A DNA stretch of 64,000 bases from NCBI RefSeq assembly GCF_012927245.1, contig NZ_JABBGE010000001.1, positions 1,083,513 to 1,147,512 of the forward strand. Reading direction: 5' to 3'. Origin of the DNA: Streptomyces sp. R302. Lineage in GTDB: Bacteria > Actinomycetota > Actinomycetes > Streptomycetales > Streptomycetaceae. The notes under the pieces were generated by a model. It ran no database searches, was not told the origin of the DNA, and saw only the letters and a list, made by a program, of their open reading frames with translations. This document shows positions 33,609-42,115 of the stretch, piece by piece; position 1 is the first letter of the stretch; each line of letters starts with the position of its first letter. A program made the translations under genes and the position numbers.

Positions 33609-34403
33609 ATGAGGCAGATGCGCCGAAGTGGTCTGGCCACACTGTTGGTCACAGGTGGTGCGCTCGCGCTGTCGGCGGGCGCCGCCCACGCGGACTCAGG
33701 TGCCGAGGGCACCGCGGTCGGCTCCCCGGGAGTCGGCTCCGGCAACACGATCCAGCTGCCGGTCCACGTACCGGTCAACCTCTGCGGGAACACGGTCAAC
33801 GTCGTCGGGCTGCTCAACCCGGCCATGGGGAACGCCTGCGCCAACACCTCGGCCCCGGCCGGGGAGCAGCGGGACGACGGCCCCGGCCACACCCACAAGG
33901 ACGAGGCCGTGACCCCGCGCGGCGGCGAGCAGACCGACGGCGGCGGCGGTTCCTCCGACGGCGGGGCCGTCAACGGCGGCGGAGCCACCGCCGAGAGCCA
34001 CACCGAGGGCTCCCCGGGCGTGCTGTCCGGGAACGGCCTCCAGCTCCCGATCGACCTGCCGGTCAACGTCGTCGGCAACTCGGTCAACGTCGTCGGCGTC
34101 GGCAACCCGGCCGTCGGCAACACCGGGGTCAACGCCCCGAGCACCCCCGAGGAGCCGCAGGTCGAGATCCCGACCCCGCGCCCGCAGACCCCGGTGCGCA
34201 CCCTGCCGCCGAAGCCGGTCGCCGAGCAGGAGAAGCCCGCCGTCCCGGCGCCCGCCCCGGCCCCGCAGGGCGGGACCGAGCGGGTCGTGCTCGCCGCCAC
34301 CGGCAGCGACTCCGTCGGCTACGCCGCCGCGGGCAGCGCCGCGCTCCTCCTCGGCGGCGCGCTGATGTACCGCCGCGCCCGCCGCGCGGGCGACCAGGTC
34401 TGA
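33609..34403 (+). CDS. Long chaplin with sortase signal
   Basis: A cell-wall-anchored hydrophobic surface protein that helps aerial hyphae form. 264 residues; signal peptide ends near 'AGAAHA|DSG'. Chaplin domain 1 (about 34-78) ends 'LCGNTVNVVGLLNPAMGNAC' with the usual two Cys. Chaplin domain 2 (about 132-176, 'VVGNSVNVVGVGNPAVGNTG') has lost both Cys. A Pro-rich wall-spanning linker follows, then sortase motif 'LAATG', a TM and an Arg-rich tail ('YRRARRAG'), as in S. coelicolor ChpA-C. AGGA lies just before the ATG. No clear promoter was identified in the 149-base upstream gap. Confidence 0.92.
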   Translation: MRQMRRSGLATLLVTGGALALSAGAAHADSGAEGTAVGSPGVGSGNTIQLPVHVPVNLCGNTVNVVGLLNPAMGNACANTSAPAGEQRDDGPGHTHKDEAVTPRGGEQTDGGGGSSDGGAVNGGGATAESHTEGSPGVLSGNGLQLPIDLPVNVVGNSVNVVGVGNPAVGNTGVNAPSTPEEPQVEIPTPRPQTPVRTLPPKPVAEQEKPAVPAPAPAPQGGTERVVLAATGSDSVGYAAAGSAALLLGGALMYRRARRAGDQV

Positions 34404-34495
34404 CCCGGACCTGCCACGCCGGGGCCGGCCCCGCTGACGCCCGAGCCGTCGGCGGTCGGCCCGGCCCGGCGCGCCCTCCGCGCCCGTCGTGCCCG

Positions 34496-35182
34496 TCACG
34501 CCGGGCGCGTCCGTGTGTCCGGACCCGGCGCCCGCCAGGAGCGGAGCACCGCCTCGATGGCGGAGGAGACCCGGGCACGGGCCTGCCGGCGGGGGACACC
34601 GGACATCAGCAGCGCGTCGTACGGCGTGTCCACGTGCCGCACCGAGGCGCGGACCGCGGCCGTCACGGCGCCCCGGTCGAGGGCCCGCCCCGCGGCCGTC
34701 CTGCCCACCCGGCCGCTGCCCTTCGCGGAGGCGTGGACGGCGATCTCGGCCGCCCGCTCCGGCGGCATCGCGGGGAAGAGCCGCAGGATCTCCACCCGCA
34801 GCGCCTCGGTGACCCCGGCGTCCCGCACGGCGCGCCGCTCCGCGTCCCGGGCCCGGCGCCGCGCCCGGGCCTCGGCGTCGGCCAGGCAGGCCGCCTCCGC
34901 CCGGGCCAGGGCCGCCTCCTCGACGAGCAGCCCCTGGCGCTCGTAGCGGGTGCGGCGCCGGTTGTGACGTACCACCACCGCCCACAGGGCGCTCTGTTCG
35001 CGGGCGCGCCGGGTGAGCGCGGTGTCGCCCCGGCGCAGGAAGACGAGGTGGCCGAGGTCGGCGCAGTCCAGGCAGACCGGACGGTTGTACTCGACGATCA
35101 TCCGCTCCAGCGGACCCTGCCGGCACTCCGAGCAGCGGCGGCGGCGCAGCGGCTCGACGACGACGGGGGCGACGAGGTCCAT
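34496..35182 (-). CDS. DUF2293 domain protein
   Basis: 228 residues. The C-terminal half ('VEILRLFPAMPPERAAEIA' through 'HVDTPYDALLMSGVPRRQAR') is the DUF2293 domain. The N-terminus carries CxxC-type pairs ('CSECRQGPLE', 'CLDCADLG') suggesting a zinc ribbon, and the middle is a long Ala/Arg/Glu helix, possibly coiled coil. Function unknown; the zinc ribbon suggests nucleic-acid binding, which is inference. It follows the 152-residue membrane protein gene by 11 bases on the same strand. Confidence 0.82.
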   Translation of the reverse strand: MDLVAPVVVEPLRRRRCSECRQGPLERMIVEYNRPVCLDCADLGHLVFLRRGDTALTRRAREQSALWAVVVRHNRRRTRYERQGLLVEEAALARAEAACLADAEARARRRARDAERRAVRDAGVTEALRVEILRLFPAMPPERAAEIAVHASAKGSGRVGRTAAGRALDRGAVTAAVRASVRHVDTPYDALLMSGVPRRQARARVSSAIEAVLRSWRAPGPDTRTRPA

Positions 35183-35193
35183 GGCCGCCGTCC

Positions 35194-35652
35194 TCAGCGG
35201 AGTCCGGGCGCGGCGGCGGCGACGAACCGGGCGAGGGCGTCCTTGGCCTGGTCGGAGCGGTGGGCCCGATCGGCCGTGCCGACCGCCTCGTGCATGCAGT
35301 GGGTCTCGTCGAAGGCGGCCTCGGCGAGCCGCCGCAGCTCCGCGTCGTCGCAGACCAGCTGGACGCGGAAGAGGGCCTGCCGGGCGGCGGTGCGCTGCCG
35401 GTAGGAGGCGTGCCGTGACTCCTCGGCCTCCTCCGAGCCGGGCTCCTCGGCGGCCCGGAACCAGCGGTCGTTCTGGCTGTGCCGGTACTCGACGACGGCG
35501 CCCGCGAAGGCGCTGTAGGTGGCGATCCGCTCCTGGCGGAGCTGTTCGTTCCGGGCGAGGGCGGCCGTGCGCAGGGTCGTCCGCCCCTGGAACCAGTGGG
35601 TGGCGATCACGCCGAGAAGCGTGCCCGCCACCGCTATCAGCGCCACATCCAT
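35194..35652 (-). CDS. Small membrane-anchored protein of unknown function
   Basis: 152 residues. An N-terminal TM ('VALIAVAGTLLGVIATHWF'), then a charged alpha-helical cytoplasmic part ('LARNEQLRQERIATYSAF', 'EEAEESRHASYRQRTAARQ') that could form a coiled coil. This pattern is common for uncharacterised actinobacterial proteins. It lies 60 bases downstream of the MerR gene and 11 bases upstream of the DUF2293 gene, all on the minus strand. No family recognised. Confidence 0.7.
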   Translation of the reverse strand: MDVALIAVAGTLLGVIATHWFQGRTTLRTAALARNEQLRQERIATYSAFAGAVVEYRHSQNDRWFRAAEEPGSEEAEESRHASYRQRTAARQALFRVQLVCDDAELRRLAEAAFDETHCMHEAVGTADRAHRSDQAKDALARFVAAAAPGLR

Positions 35653-35712
35653 GCCGTGGTCCTCCCCCGTGTCGCCGCTCCCGACGGCCCCAAGATCCTT
35701 CGGACCGTCAGA

Positions 35713-36090
35713 TCATGGCATTCCGGGAGGGGGCGCGTCACCGTCGTGGCGGGCGGCGAGGGCGGTGGCCAGCCGGTCCCTGGCGGCCGTCTGCGCGGCG
35801 ATGCGGGCGTCGAGCACGGCGAGCCGCTCGCGGGCGATCTCCAGGCCGCGGGCGGAGGGGCGCACCGACGGCAGGTCCCCGTCGAGGCAGGAGCGGAAGG
35901 CCGCCACGTCGTCGAGGGTGAGCCCGGCGTCGAGGAGGTACCGGATGTTGGCGACGCGGACCACCGCGCCCTCCTCGTACACGCGGTAGCCGTTGGCCGC
36001 GCGGTCCGAGGCGATCAGGCCCGCCTGTTCGTAGTGGCGCAGGGAACGCGCCGACACGCCTGTCCTCCGGGCCAGTTCACCGATGCGCAC
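35713..36090 (-). CDS. MerR-family transcriptional regulator
   Basis: 125 residues with the winged-helix MerR N-terminus 'IGELARRTGVSARSLRHYEQ' followed by 'ANGYRVYEEGAV', then a dimerisation helix ('GLEIARERLAVLDARIAAQT'). No Cys suited to metal binding is present at the C-terminal end, so it is not a metal sensor of the classic type. GTG start. It lies 13 bases downstream of the SDR gene on the same strand, so it probably regulates that operon and itself. Confidence 0.9.
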   Translation of the reverse strand: MRIGELARRTGVSARSLRHYEQAGLIASDRAANGYRVYEEGAVVRVANIRYLLDAGLTLDDVAAFRSCLDGDLPSVRPSARGLEIARERLAVLDARIAAQTAARDRLATALAARHDGDAPPPGMP

Positions 36091-36103
36091 CCGCCCAGTC
36101 GTA

Positions 36104-36895
36104 TCACGCGACCAGCGCGCCCCCGTCGACCGGGAGCACGGTGCCGGTGAGGAAGGCGGCCCCGGGGTCGGCGAGGGCGGTGATCGCCCAGGCGACCTCC
36201 TCGGGTCGGCCGATCCGCCCGAGCGGGGTGTGGGCGAGCTGCCAGGCCCGGACGGCCTCGCGCTGTTCCGGGGTGAGGCCCATGTGGTCGGCGATCGGGG
36301 TCTCGATCGCGCCGGGGGCGACCGCCACCACCCGGACGCCGGCGGGCGCGAGTTCGACGGCCCAGCAGCGGGTGAGGGTCTCCAGGGCGCTCTTGGTCGC
36401 CGGGTAGACCGAGTTGTCCGGCCAGCCGCGCTGGCCGATCGTCGTCGTCACGTTCACGACCACGCCGCCGGAGGAGCGCAGCGCGGGGACGGCGGCCTGG
36501 GTGAGCAGGACGGGTGCGAGCAGATTCGTTTCCAGGAGAGGGGCGATCACGGCCCGGTCGAGGGTGCCCAGGGGGCCGCCGGCGGCGATGCCCGCGTTGT
36601 TGACCAGGACGTCGAGGCGGCCGTGGTCGGCGAGCACGCGGCGGACGAGTCCCACGGGCGCGCCCTCGGCCGTGATGTCGGCGGGGAGCGGGTGGATCGC
36701 GTCGGGGGCTCCGGCAGCGGTCTCCCGCAGGGGCTCGGGCCTGCGGCCCACGGCGACGACGGTGGCGCCCTGCCGGGCGAAGGCGCGGGCGGTGGCCCGG
36801 CCGATGCCGGTGCCCGCGCCGGTGACGAGGACGACCCTGGGGGAGACGGGGGAGACGGGGGAGACGGTGGTGTCTGTGGTGTCTGTGGTGTTCAC
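36104..36895 (-). CDS. SDR-family oxidoreductase
   Basis: NAD(P)-dependent short-chain dehydrogenase, 263 residues. Cofactor motif 'VTGAGTGIGRATARAFARQG', 'LVNNAGIAAGG', catalytic Ser in 'VNVTTTIGQ' region and 'VYPATKSALETL' with Tyr and Lys. 'VAPGAIETP' and the C-terminal 'GTVLPVDGGA' are standard. Substrate unknown. The first about 20 residues are repetitive ('TTDTTDTT', 'VSPVSPVSP') and encoded by short tandem DNA repeats, so the annotated GTG at 36895 is uncertain and a later start is possible. Co-transcribed with the MerR gene downstream. Confidence 0.9.
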   Translation of the reverse strand: MNTTDTTDTTVSPVSPVSPRVVLVTGAGTGIGRATARAFARQGATVVAVGRRPEPLRETAAGAPDAIHPLPADITAEGAPVGLVRRVLADHGRLDVLVNNAGIAAGGPLGTLDRAVIAPLLETNLLAPVLLTQAAVPALRSSGGVVVNVTTTIGQRGWPDNSVYPATKSALETLTRCWAVELAPAGVRVVAVAPGAIETPIADHMGLTPEQREAVRAWQLAHTPLGRIGRPEEVAWAITALADPGAAFLTGTVLPVDGGALVA

Positions 36896-36967
36896 GCGGT
36901 CGATGGTGGAACCGTGACGCCAGTGGCAAGGTCAAGTCCGGGGAGCGTGCGGGGCAGAATGGGTGGG

Positions 36968-37615
36968 ATGCGATACGAGGCGATCACCTGGGGCCGGATG
37001 GCCGGGCGGCTGGCGCGGCACGTGGACCGGCTCGCGCCCGGTGACGACGGCGACCGGCTGAAGGTCGCCGTCGACGGGGCCCCGGCCGCCGGGGGCGAGG
37101 AGCTGGCCGGGCTGCTCGCGGAGCAGCTGCGGGATCGCGGACGCCCCGTGCACGTCGTCGGCACCCAGGGCTTTCTGCGGCCCGCGTCGCTGCGGTTCGA
37201 GCACGGCCGGCAGGACCCCGACGCGTACTACGACGGCTGGACCGACACCGGGGCCCTGTGGCGCGAGGTGTTCACGCCGCTGGAGCCGGGCGGCGACGGG
37301 CGGGTGCTGCCCGATCTGTGGGATCCGGTGAAGGACCGGGCGACCCGGAGCCCGTATGTGACGCTGCCGCCCGGCGGTGTCCTGCTGCTGCACGGGCCGT
37401 TCCTCCTCGGGCACTGGTTCCCCTTCGATCTGACCGTCCATCTGCGGCTGACGCCCGGCGCCCTCGCGCGGCGTACCGGGGAGCCCTGGGCGCTGCCCGC
37501 CTTCGCCCGGTACGAGACGGAGGTCGACCCGGCCGGGACCGCCGACGTCGTCGTCCGCGCCGACGATCCGCGGCACCCGGCCTGGACCGGGCTCGGGGAC
37601 CTCGGCTCAGACTGA
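36968..37615 (+). CDS. Uridine kinase-like protein, degenerate P-loop
   Basis: 215 residues resembling actinobacterial proteins labelled uridine kinase ('RLKVAVDGAPAAGGEELAGL', 'PDAYYDGWTDTGALWREVF', 'GVLLLHGPFLLGHWFPFDLT'). The position of Walker A reads 'GAPAAGGEE': the essential Lys-Ser/Thr is replaced by Gly-Glu, so ATP binding in the usual way is doubtful. The lid-like and Asp-containing strand regions persist. The ATG at 36968 lies seven bases after CAGAAT, a possible -10; an ATG at 36959 is an alternative. Its last nine bases overlap the convergent psuK gene. Confidence 0.7.
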   Translation: MRYEAITWGRMAGRLARHVDRLAPGDDGDRLKVAVDGAPAAGGEELAGLLAEQLRDRGRPVHVVGTQGFLRPASLRFEHGRQDPDAYYDGWTDTGALWREVFTPLEPGGDGRVLPDLWDPVKDRATRSPYVTLPPGGVLLLHGPFLLGHWFPFDLTVHLRLTPGALARRTGEPWALPAFARYETEVDPAGTADVVVRADDPRHPAWTGLGDLGSD

Positions 37616-38548
37616 CGACGGGCCGCCCGACGGGGGTCTGCCGCCCACCACGGTCACCGCCTCGGCGCCCGCCGCGCACCCCGCCCGCGCCGCCTCCGCC
37701 GGGTCCGCGCCCGCGAGCCGCGCCGCGAGGAACGCGCCCGTGAACGCGTCGCCCGCGCCCGTCGAGTCCAGCCGCAGCTCCGGCGGCACGACCGGGGCCG
37801 TGACCCGGGCGGTGACCGCGCCGCCCTCGGCGATCAGCGCGCCGCCCGCGCCCAGGGTCACGACCGCCAGCGGGACGCGCCGGCTCAGGTCCCGGGCCGC
37901 CGCCTCCGCGTCCGGGGCTCCGGTGAGCAGCCGGGCCTCGTCGGCGTTGGGCAGCAGCGCGGCGGCGCCCTCCACGGCCGCGAGGAACCGCTCCGGGCCC
38001 AGCTCCGCCAGGAAGCCGGCCGACGCCGGGTCCACGCTCACCGGTATCCCGGCCGCCCGGGCGTCCCGCAGGGCGAGCATGGCCGCCGCCCGGCTCGACG
38101 GGGCGAAGAACAGATAGCCGGAGAGGTGCAGGGCGGCCACGCCGTCGAGGAGCCCGGCGGACCAGTCGCCGGGGCAGAGGCGGAGCACGGCGCCGCTGTC
38201 CGTCAGGAAGGTCCGCTCGGCCGCCGGGTCCACCAGGGCGATCACGGTGGCCGTCGGCACCTCCGGATCCGGCACGAGGAGCGGGCGGACGCCCGCCCCG
38301 GCCAGCTCGCGCCCGTGCCAGGCGGCCGACTCCGCGCCGACCCGGGCGAGCAGCCGCACGTCCTGCTGTCCCGAACGGGCCGCCCAGCAGGCTGCGTTGG
38401 CCCCCGCGCCGCCCGGCAGGGTGCGGATCGAGGCCGCCGTGTCCGTCGCGGGAGCGAGCGGTCCCCGGTGCCGGGCCACCACGTCCGTGACGACGTCCCC
38501 GACGACCAGCAGCGCCCCGCCCGGAGCCGCCCCGTCGGCCGCTGTCAC
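37607..38548 (-). CDS. psuK: PfkB-family kinase, probable pseudouridine kinase
   Basis: 313 residues. PfkB motifs: 'TLPGGAGANAACWAARSG' near the N-terminus and 'DSTGAGDAFTGAFLAARL' with the catalytic Asp near the C-terminus. It overlaps psuG by four bases (GTGA), which makes pseudouridine the likely substrate: the kinase forms pseudouridine 5'-phosphate, the substrate of PsuG. On sequence alone it could be another sugar or nucleoside kinase; the linkage drives the call. It is downstream of psuG, so the order is psuG-psuK. Confidence 0.85.
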   Translation of the reverse strand: MTAADGAAPGGALLVVGDVVTDVVARHRGPLAPATDTAASIRTLPGGAGANAACWAARSGQQDVRLLARVGAESAAWHGRELAGAGVRPLLVPDPEVPTATVIALVDPAAERTFLTDSGAVLRLCPGDWSAGLLDGVAALHLSGYLFFAPSSRAAAMLALRDARAAGIPVSVDPASAGFLAELGPERFLAAVEGAAALLPNADEARLLTGAPDAEAAARDLSRRVPLAVVTLGAGGALIAEGGAVTARVTAPVVPPELRLDSTGAGDAFTGAFLAARLAGADPAEAARAGCAAGAEAVTVVGGRPPSGGPSSV

Positions 38549-39465
38549 CGCTCGCCCGCGGCGTACGCCCCCGCGATCCGGGCCGCGAGCCGGACGTTGC
38601 CCCGCACCGCCGCCAGGTTGGCCTCCAGGGACGCGCCGTCCGTGTGCGTGGTCAGGTACTCCAGGAGGAAGGGGGTGACGGCCTGCCCGGTGATGCCCTT
38701 CTCCTTCAGCTCGGAGAGGCCCCGCGCCAGCACCCGGTCGTGCAGTGCCGGGTCCAGCTGCTCCGCCTCGGGCACCGGATGGGCGACGACCAGCGCGGAC
38801 CAGGGCCGGCCGAGCGCCTCCCGGGCCCGTATGACCGCGGCGACCTCCTCCGGGGTGCGCAGCGTCCAGTCGACCGGCTCCCCGGAGGAGGAGAGGTAGA
38901 AGCCCGGGAAGGTCTCGGTGCCGTACCCGGCGACCGTGACGCCCAGCGTCTCCAGGCGCTGGAGCGTGGCCGGGACGTCGAGGATCGACTTCACGCCCGC
39001 GCACACCACCGTGAGGCCCACCTCGGCGAGCAGCCGCAGGTCGGCGGACTCGTCCTGGGTCTCGTGCCACTCGCGATGCACCCCGCCGAGGCCGCCGGTG
39101 GCGAAGACCCGTATGCCCGCCGCGTCGGCGAGCCGGGCCGTCGCGGAGACCGTGGTCGCGCCGGTGGCGCCGGTGGCGAGTGCCGGGGCCAGGTCCCGGT
39201 GGCCGAGCTTGCGGACCGACGGGTCCTCCGCGATCCGGGTCAGCCCGGCCCGGTCGAGGCCGATCCGCGCCACGCCGTCGAGCACGGCGATGGTGGCCGG
39301 CACGGCGCCCTCGGCCCGTACCGACTCCTCCAGCTCCACGGCCACGGCCAGATTCCGCGGGCGCGGCAGGCCGTGGGCGATGATCGTCGATTCCAGGGCG
39401 ACGACGGGCCGGCCCTCGCGGAGCGCGTCCCGGACCTCTTCGGACACCAGTGTGGTCGTGGTCAT
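38545..39465 (-). CDS. psuG: Pseudouridine-5'-phosphate glycosidase
   Basis: 306 residues, family length. Splits pseudouridine 5'-phosphate into uracil and ribose 5-phosphate. Family signatures: 'VVALESTIIAHGLPRPRNL' at the N-terminus, 'ATIAVLDGVARIGLD', 'KLGHRDLAPALATGATGATT', 'VFATGGLGGVHREWHETQDE', 'VVCAGVKSILDVPATLQRL' and 'GYGTETFPGFYL'. The start at 39465 is followed by four Thr codons; no ribosome site is evident, and the message may be leaderless. First gene of a psuG-psuK operon for salvage of pseudouridine from RNA turnover. Confidence 0.95.
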   Translation of the reverse strand: MTTTTLVSEEVRDALREGRPVVALESTIIAHGLPRPRNLAVAVELEESVRAEGAVPATIAVLDGVARIGLDRAGLTRIAEDPSVRKLGHRDLAPALATGATGATTVSATARLADAAGIRVFATGGLGGVHREWHETQDESADLRLLAEVGLTVVCAGVKSILDVPATLQRLETLGVTVAGYGTETFPGFYLSSSGEPVDWTLRTPEEVAAVIRAREALGRPWSALVVAHPVPEAEQLDPALHDRVLARGLSELKEKGITGQAVTPFLLEYLTTHTDGASLEANLAAVRGNVRLAARIAGAYAAGER

Positions 39466-39752
39466 GGTCCATTTCTGGCGCGCTCGCCCGCCCCCCAAAC
39501 ACCTCTGGCGATCTCCCGCCACCCCCCTTTCGTACGAGGGTGCGAGTGGGGTACGGATTCGGTTTCCGGGCGTCCGGCCCGGGGCACGCGGGCGGGGCGC
39601 GACCCGCGCGGGCGGCGGGCAAGGCCCCGGTGCGGAATCCGTCGCCCTCGGGCCGGATCGGTAACGTGCCTGGTCAGAGCGGTGGACGGAGGGATTCCTT
39701 CCGCCCTCCCGGTCGCACCCGCCACCGCGGGATCCGGCTACAGTCACCGGCC

Positions 39753-40112
39753 ATGACGACTCACGACCTCCCCTCCTTCGCCGTCCACATCCCCGACGCC
39801 GAGCTGGAAGCCGACCCGCTCGACCCCGCCCAGATCGTGTCCGGCACCCCCGAGGTGTCCGGCAAGGTGCTGTGGGAGTCCGCCGACGGCAAGCAGCTGC
39901 GCGGCATCTGGCAGATCACCCCCGGCGTCGTCACCGACACCGAGGCGAACGAGCTCTTCGTCGTCGTCAGCGGCCGGGCCACCGTCGCCGTCGAGGGCGG
40001 CGCCACGATGGAGATCGGGCCCGGCGACGCCTGCGTGCTCCGCGAGGGCGACCGGACCACCTGGACCGTCCACGAGACGCTGCGCAAGGCGTACCACATC
40101 ACCCTGCCCTGA
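39753..40112 (+). CDS. Cupin-domain protein
   Basis: 119 residues, a single small cupin. 'GIWQITPGVVTDTEANELFV' and 'GPGDACVLREGDRTTW' are the two cupin motifs; metal-binding His are mostly missing from motif 1 (the usual HxH is absent), so catalysis is unlikely and a sensing or isomerase role cannot be told. Belongs to the DUF861/EutQ-like group ('VHETLRKAYHITLP' at the end). ATG at 39753; TACAGT eight bases upstream may be a -10 of a leaderless message. Convergent with the MFS gene 12 bases away. Confidence 0.82.
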   Translation: MTTHDLPSFAVHIPDAELEADPLDPAQIVSGTPEVSGKVLWESADGKQLRGIWQITPGVVTDTEANELFVVVSGRATVAVEGGATMEIGPGDACVLREGDRTTWTVHETLRKAYHITLP

Positions 40113-40124
40113 CCCGGGCGCCGG

Positions 40125-41426
40125 TCACGCCCTGCGGAGCACGCCCCGCAGGGCCAGGGCCGCCATCGGCAGCAGCAGGCAGGCGGCGATCGCGTTCAGC
40201 GGGCCGTAGCCCGCCTCGGAGACGATCACCCCGGCCAGCAGGCCGCCGACGCCCGCCGCCGTGTTCATCGCCGTGTCCGACAGGCCCTGGACGGCCGCCC
40301 GTGCCGCCTGCGGCACCGAGTCCGTCAGCAGCGCCGAGCCCGACACCAGACCGGCCGACCAGCCGAGCCCCAGCACGAACAGACCCGCCGCGACCCGGGT
40401 GTGGCTCGCTCCCGCGGTGCCGGCGAGCAGCGCGGCGACCCCCAGCAGCCCGACCGCGAGACCGATCACCGCGAGCCGGCCGAGCCGGTCCGACAGCCAG
40501 CCCATGACGGGCGAGAACGCGTACATGCCCGCGATGTGCACGCTGATGACGAGCCCGATCAGCTCGATGCCGGCCCCGTGGTGGGTGAGCGCCACCGGCG
40601 TCATCGACATGATCGACACCATCACCGTCTGCGAGGCGACCACCGTGACCAGGGCGATCCGGGCCTGCGGCGACTCGCGGACCGCCCGCAGCCCGGCCCG
40701 CAGGGACCGGGCCTCGGGCCGGTCCTCCGCACCGCCGCCGTCCGAGGCGGCCAGCGCCCGCGCCGTCAGCAGCGGATCGGGCCGCAGCAGCACTGCCACC
40801 ACCAGCGCCGAGACCACGAAGACCACCGCGGCCCACAGGAACGGGCCCGCGGCCACGGGTATGCCGAGGCCCGCGACGCTCCGCCCGGCCGGCGCCGCGA
40901 TGTTCGGGCCGAGGACGGCACCGATCGTCGTCGCCCAGACCACCGTCGAGATGGCCCGCGCCCGCCGGTCCGGCGCCGCCAGGTCGGCGGCCGCGAACCG
41001 GGCCGTCAGATTGGCCGAGGAGCCCGCGCCGAAGCCCACCAGACCCACGAGGAGCAGCGGGAAGCTGCCGAGGACCGCGCCGAGCACCGCGACACCGGCG
41101 CCGAGCGCCCCCAGCAGATAGGCGAGCACCAGACCGGCCCGCCGGCCCCGCCGCGCCATCAGCGCCGCCAGCGGCATCGCGAGCAGCGCGGGCCCGGCGA
41201 CCGTCGCCGTCGAGGCGAGCCCGGCCAGCGCGTCCGTACCGCTCACCTCGGTGGCGAGGACGGCGGCGAGCGCGACTCCGGTGGCGATCCCGAGGCCGCC
41301 GAGGATCTGGGTGGCGACGAGTACGGCCTGGACCCGCCGGCGCAGCGCCGGCAGAGCGACGGGGGAGAGCGGCGCGGCGGTCTCTCCGGGCACGAGGATG
41401 TCAGGGGCGTCGGGCGTTTCGGTCAC
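40125..41426 (-). CDS. MFS transporter (drug-efflux type)
   Basis: 433 residues with about 12 hydrophobic segments in two halves joined by a cytoplasmic loop near 210-235. Motif A-like 'MARRGRRAGLVLAYLLGALG' follows TM2, and 'PVMGWLSDRLGRLAVIGLA' is the matching motif in the second half. Substrate not inferable. GTG start at 41426. Its gene follows ogt on the same strand after 106 bases, a gap with GC-rich inverted sequence but no clear promoter. Confidence 0.88.
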   Translation of the reverse strand: MTETPDAPDILVPGETAAPLSPVALPALRRRVQAVLVATQILGGLGIATGVALAAVLATEVSGTDALAGLASTATVAGPALLAMPLAALMARRGRRAGLVLAYLLGALGAGVAVLGAVLGSFPLLLVGLVGFGAGSSANLTARFAAADLAAPDRRARAISTVVWATTIGAVLGPNIAAPAGRSVAGLGIPVAAGPFLWAAVVFVVSALVVAVLLRPDPLLTARALAASDGGGAEDRPEARSLRAGLRAVRESPQARIALVTVVASQTVMVSIMSMTPVALTHHGAGIELIGLVISVHIAGMYAFSPVMGWLSDRLGRLAVIGLAVGLLGVAALLAGTAGASHTRVAAGLFVLGLGWSAGLVSGSALLTDSVPQAARAAVQGLSDTAMNTAAGVGGLLAGVIVSEAGYGPLNAIAACLLLPMAALALRGVLRRA

Positions 41427-41532
41427 GACCGGAGTGTGTCAGCCCCCGCACCCGAGGGGAACGGCGGGGAACGGAACCCCCGGAGGGGCCGCGCGCCCCC
41501 GGCGGCGGGCGCGGGCCGGGGCCCGGAGCCGC

Positions 41533-42087
41533 TCAGAACAGCGGTTCCGGCAGCACGCCCTCCAGGGCGAGCAGTCTTCGCTTCGTCTCCAGGCCGCCGC
41601 CGAAGCCGCCGAGTCCGCCGTCGCTCTCCACCACGCGGTGGCACGGCACCACCACCGGCAGCGGATTGGCGCCCATCGCCGCGCCCACCGCCTGCGCCGC
41701 CGCCGGCTGGCCGACGCGCCGCGCCAGCTCGCCGTACCCGACCACCGTCCCGTACGGGACGCCGGTGGCCAGCTCGCGCAGCACCTGACGGTTGAAACCG
41801 GTCGTCAGCGACCAGTCCAGCGGCAGGTCGAACGCGCGCAGCGCCCCCGCGAAGTACCGCTCCAGCTGCCGCGCCGGCTCCCCGAGCAGCCCCGTGGCGC
41901 ACTCGACGGCCGGGCCGCCCAGCTGCTCGGCCAGCCGCTCCGGCATCCGCGCGCCGCGGTCCCCGCCCGCGTGGAACTCGACCCGCACGAGCCCCCGCCC
42001 GGTGGCCGCCAGGAAGAGCGGGCCGATGCCGCTCTCCACCACCGCCCACTCGGCGCGCGGGCCGCGCGGTCCGTCCTCGATGTCCAT
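41533..42087 (-). CDS. ogt: Methylated-DNA-protein-cysteine methyltransferase
   Basis: Suicide repair of O6-methylguanine in DNA. 184 residues; the C-terminal active site 'NPLPVVVPCHRVV' carries the acceptor Cys149, with the helix-turn-helix 'VGYGELARRVGQPAAAQAVG' before it and the N-terminal RNase-H-like domain intact. ATG at 42087 chosen because it lies six bases after a TACGGT -10, within a complete PafBC-type promoter; the longer frame from 42144 would run through that promoter. Expression is thus predicted to be damage-inducible and leaderless. Confidence 0.95.
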   Translation of the reverse strand: MDIEDGPRGPRAEWAVVESGIGPLFLAATGRGLVRVEFHAGGDRGARMPERLAEQLGGPAVECATGLLGEPARQLERYFAGALRAFDLPLDWSLTTGFNRQVLRELATGVPYGTVVGYGELARRVGQPAAAQAVGAAMGANPLPVVVPCHRVVESDGGLGGFGGGLETKRRLLALEGVLPEPLF

Positions 42088-42093
42088 GCCCTC

Positions 42094-42115
42094 ACCGTAC
42101 GACCCGGCACCGACA
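42094..42115 (-). promoter_or_regulatory. PafBC-type promoter of ogt
   Basis: On the minus strand TGTCGGTG (42115-42108), eight bases (CCGGGTCG), TACGGT (42099-42094), six bases, ATG. The spacer and -10 nearly duplicate those of uvrB (spacer GCGGGTCG, TACGGT). Confidence 0.75.
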
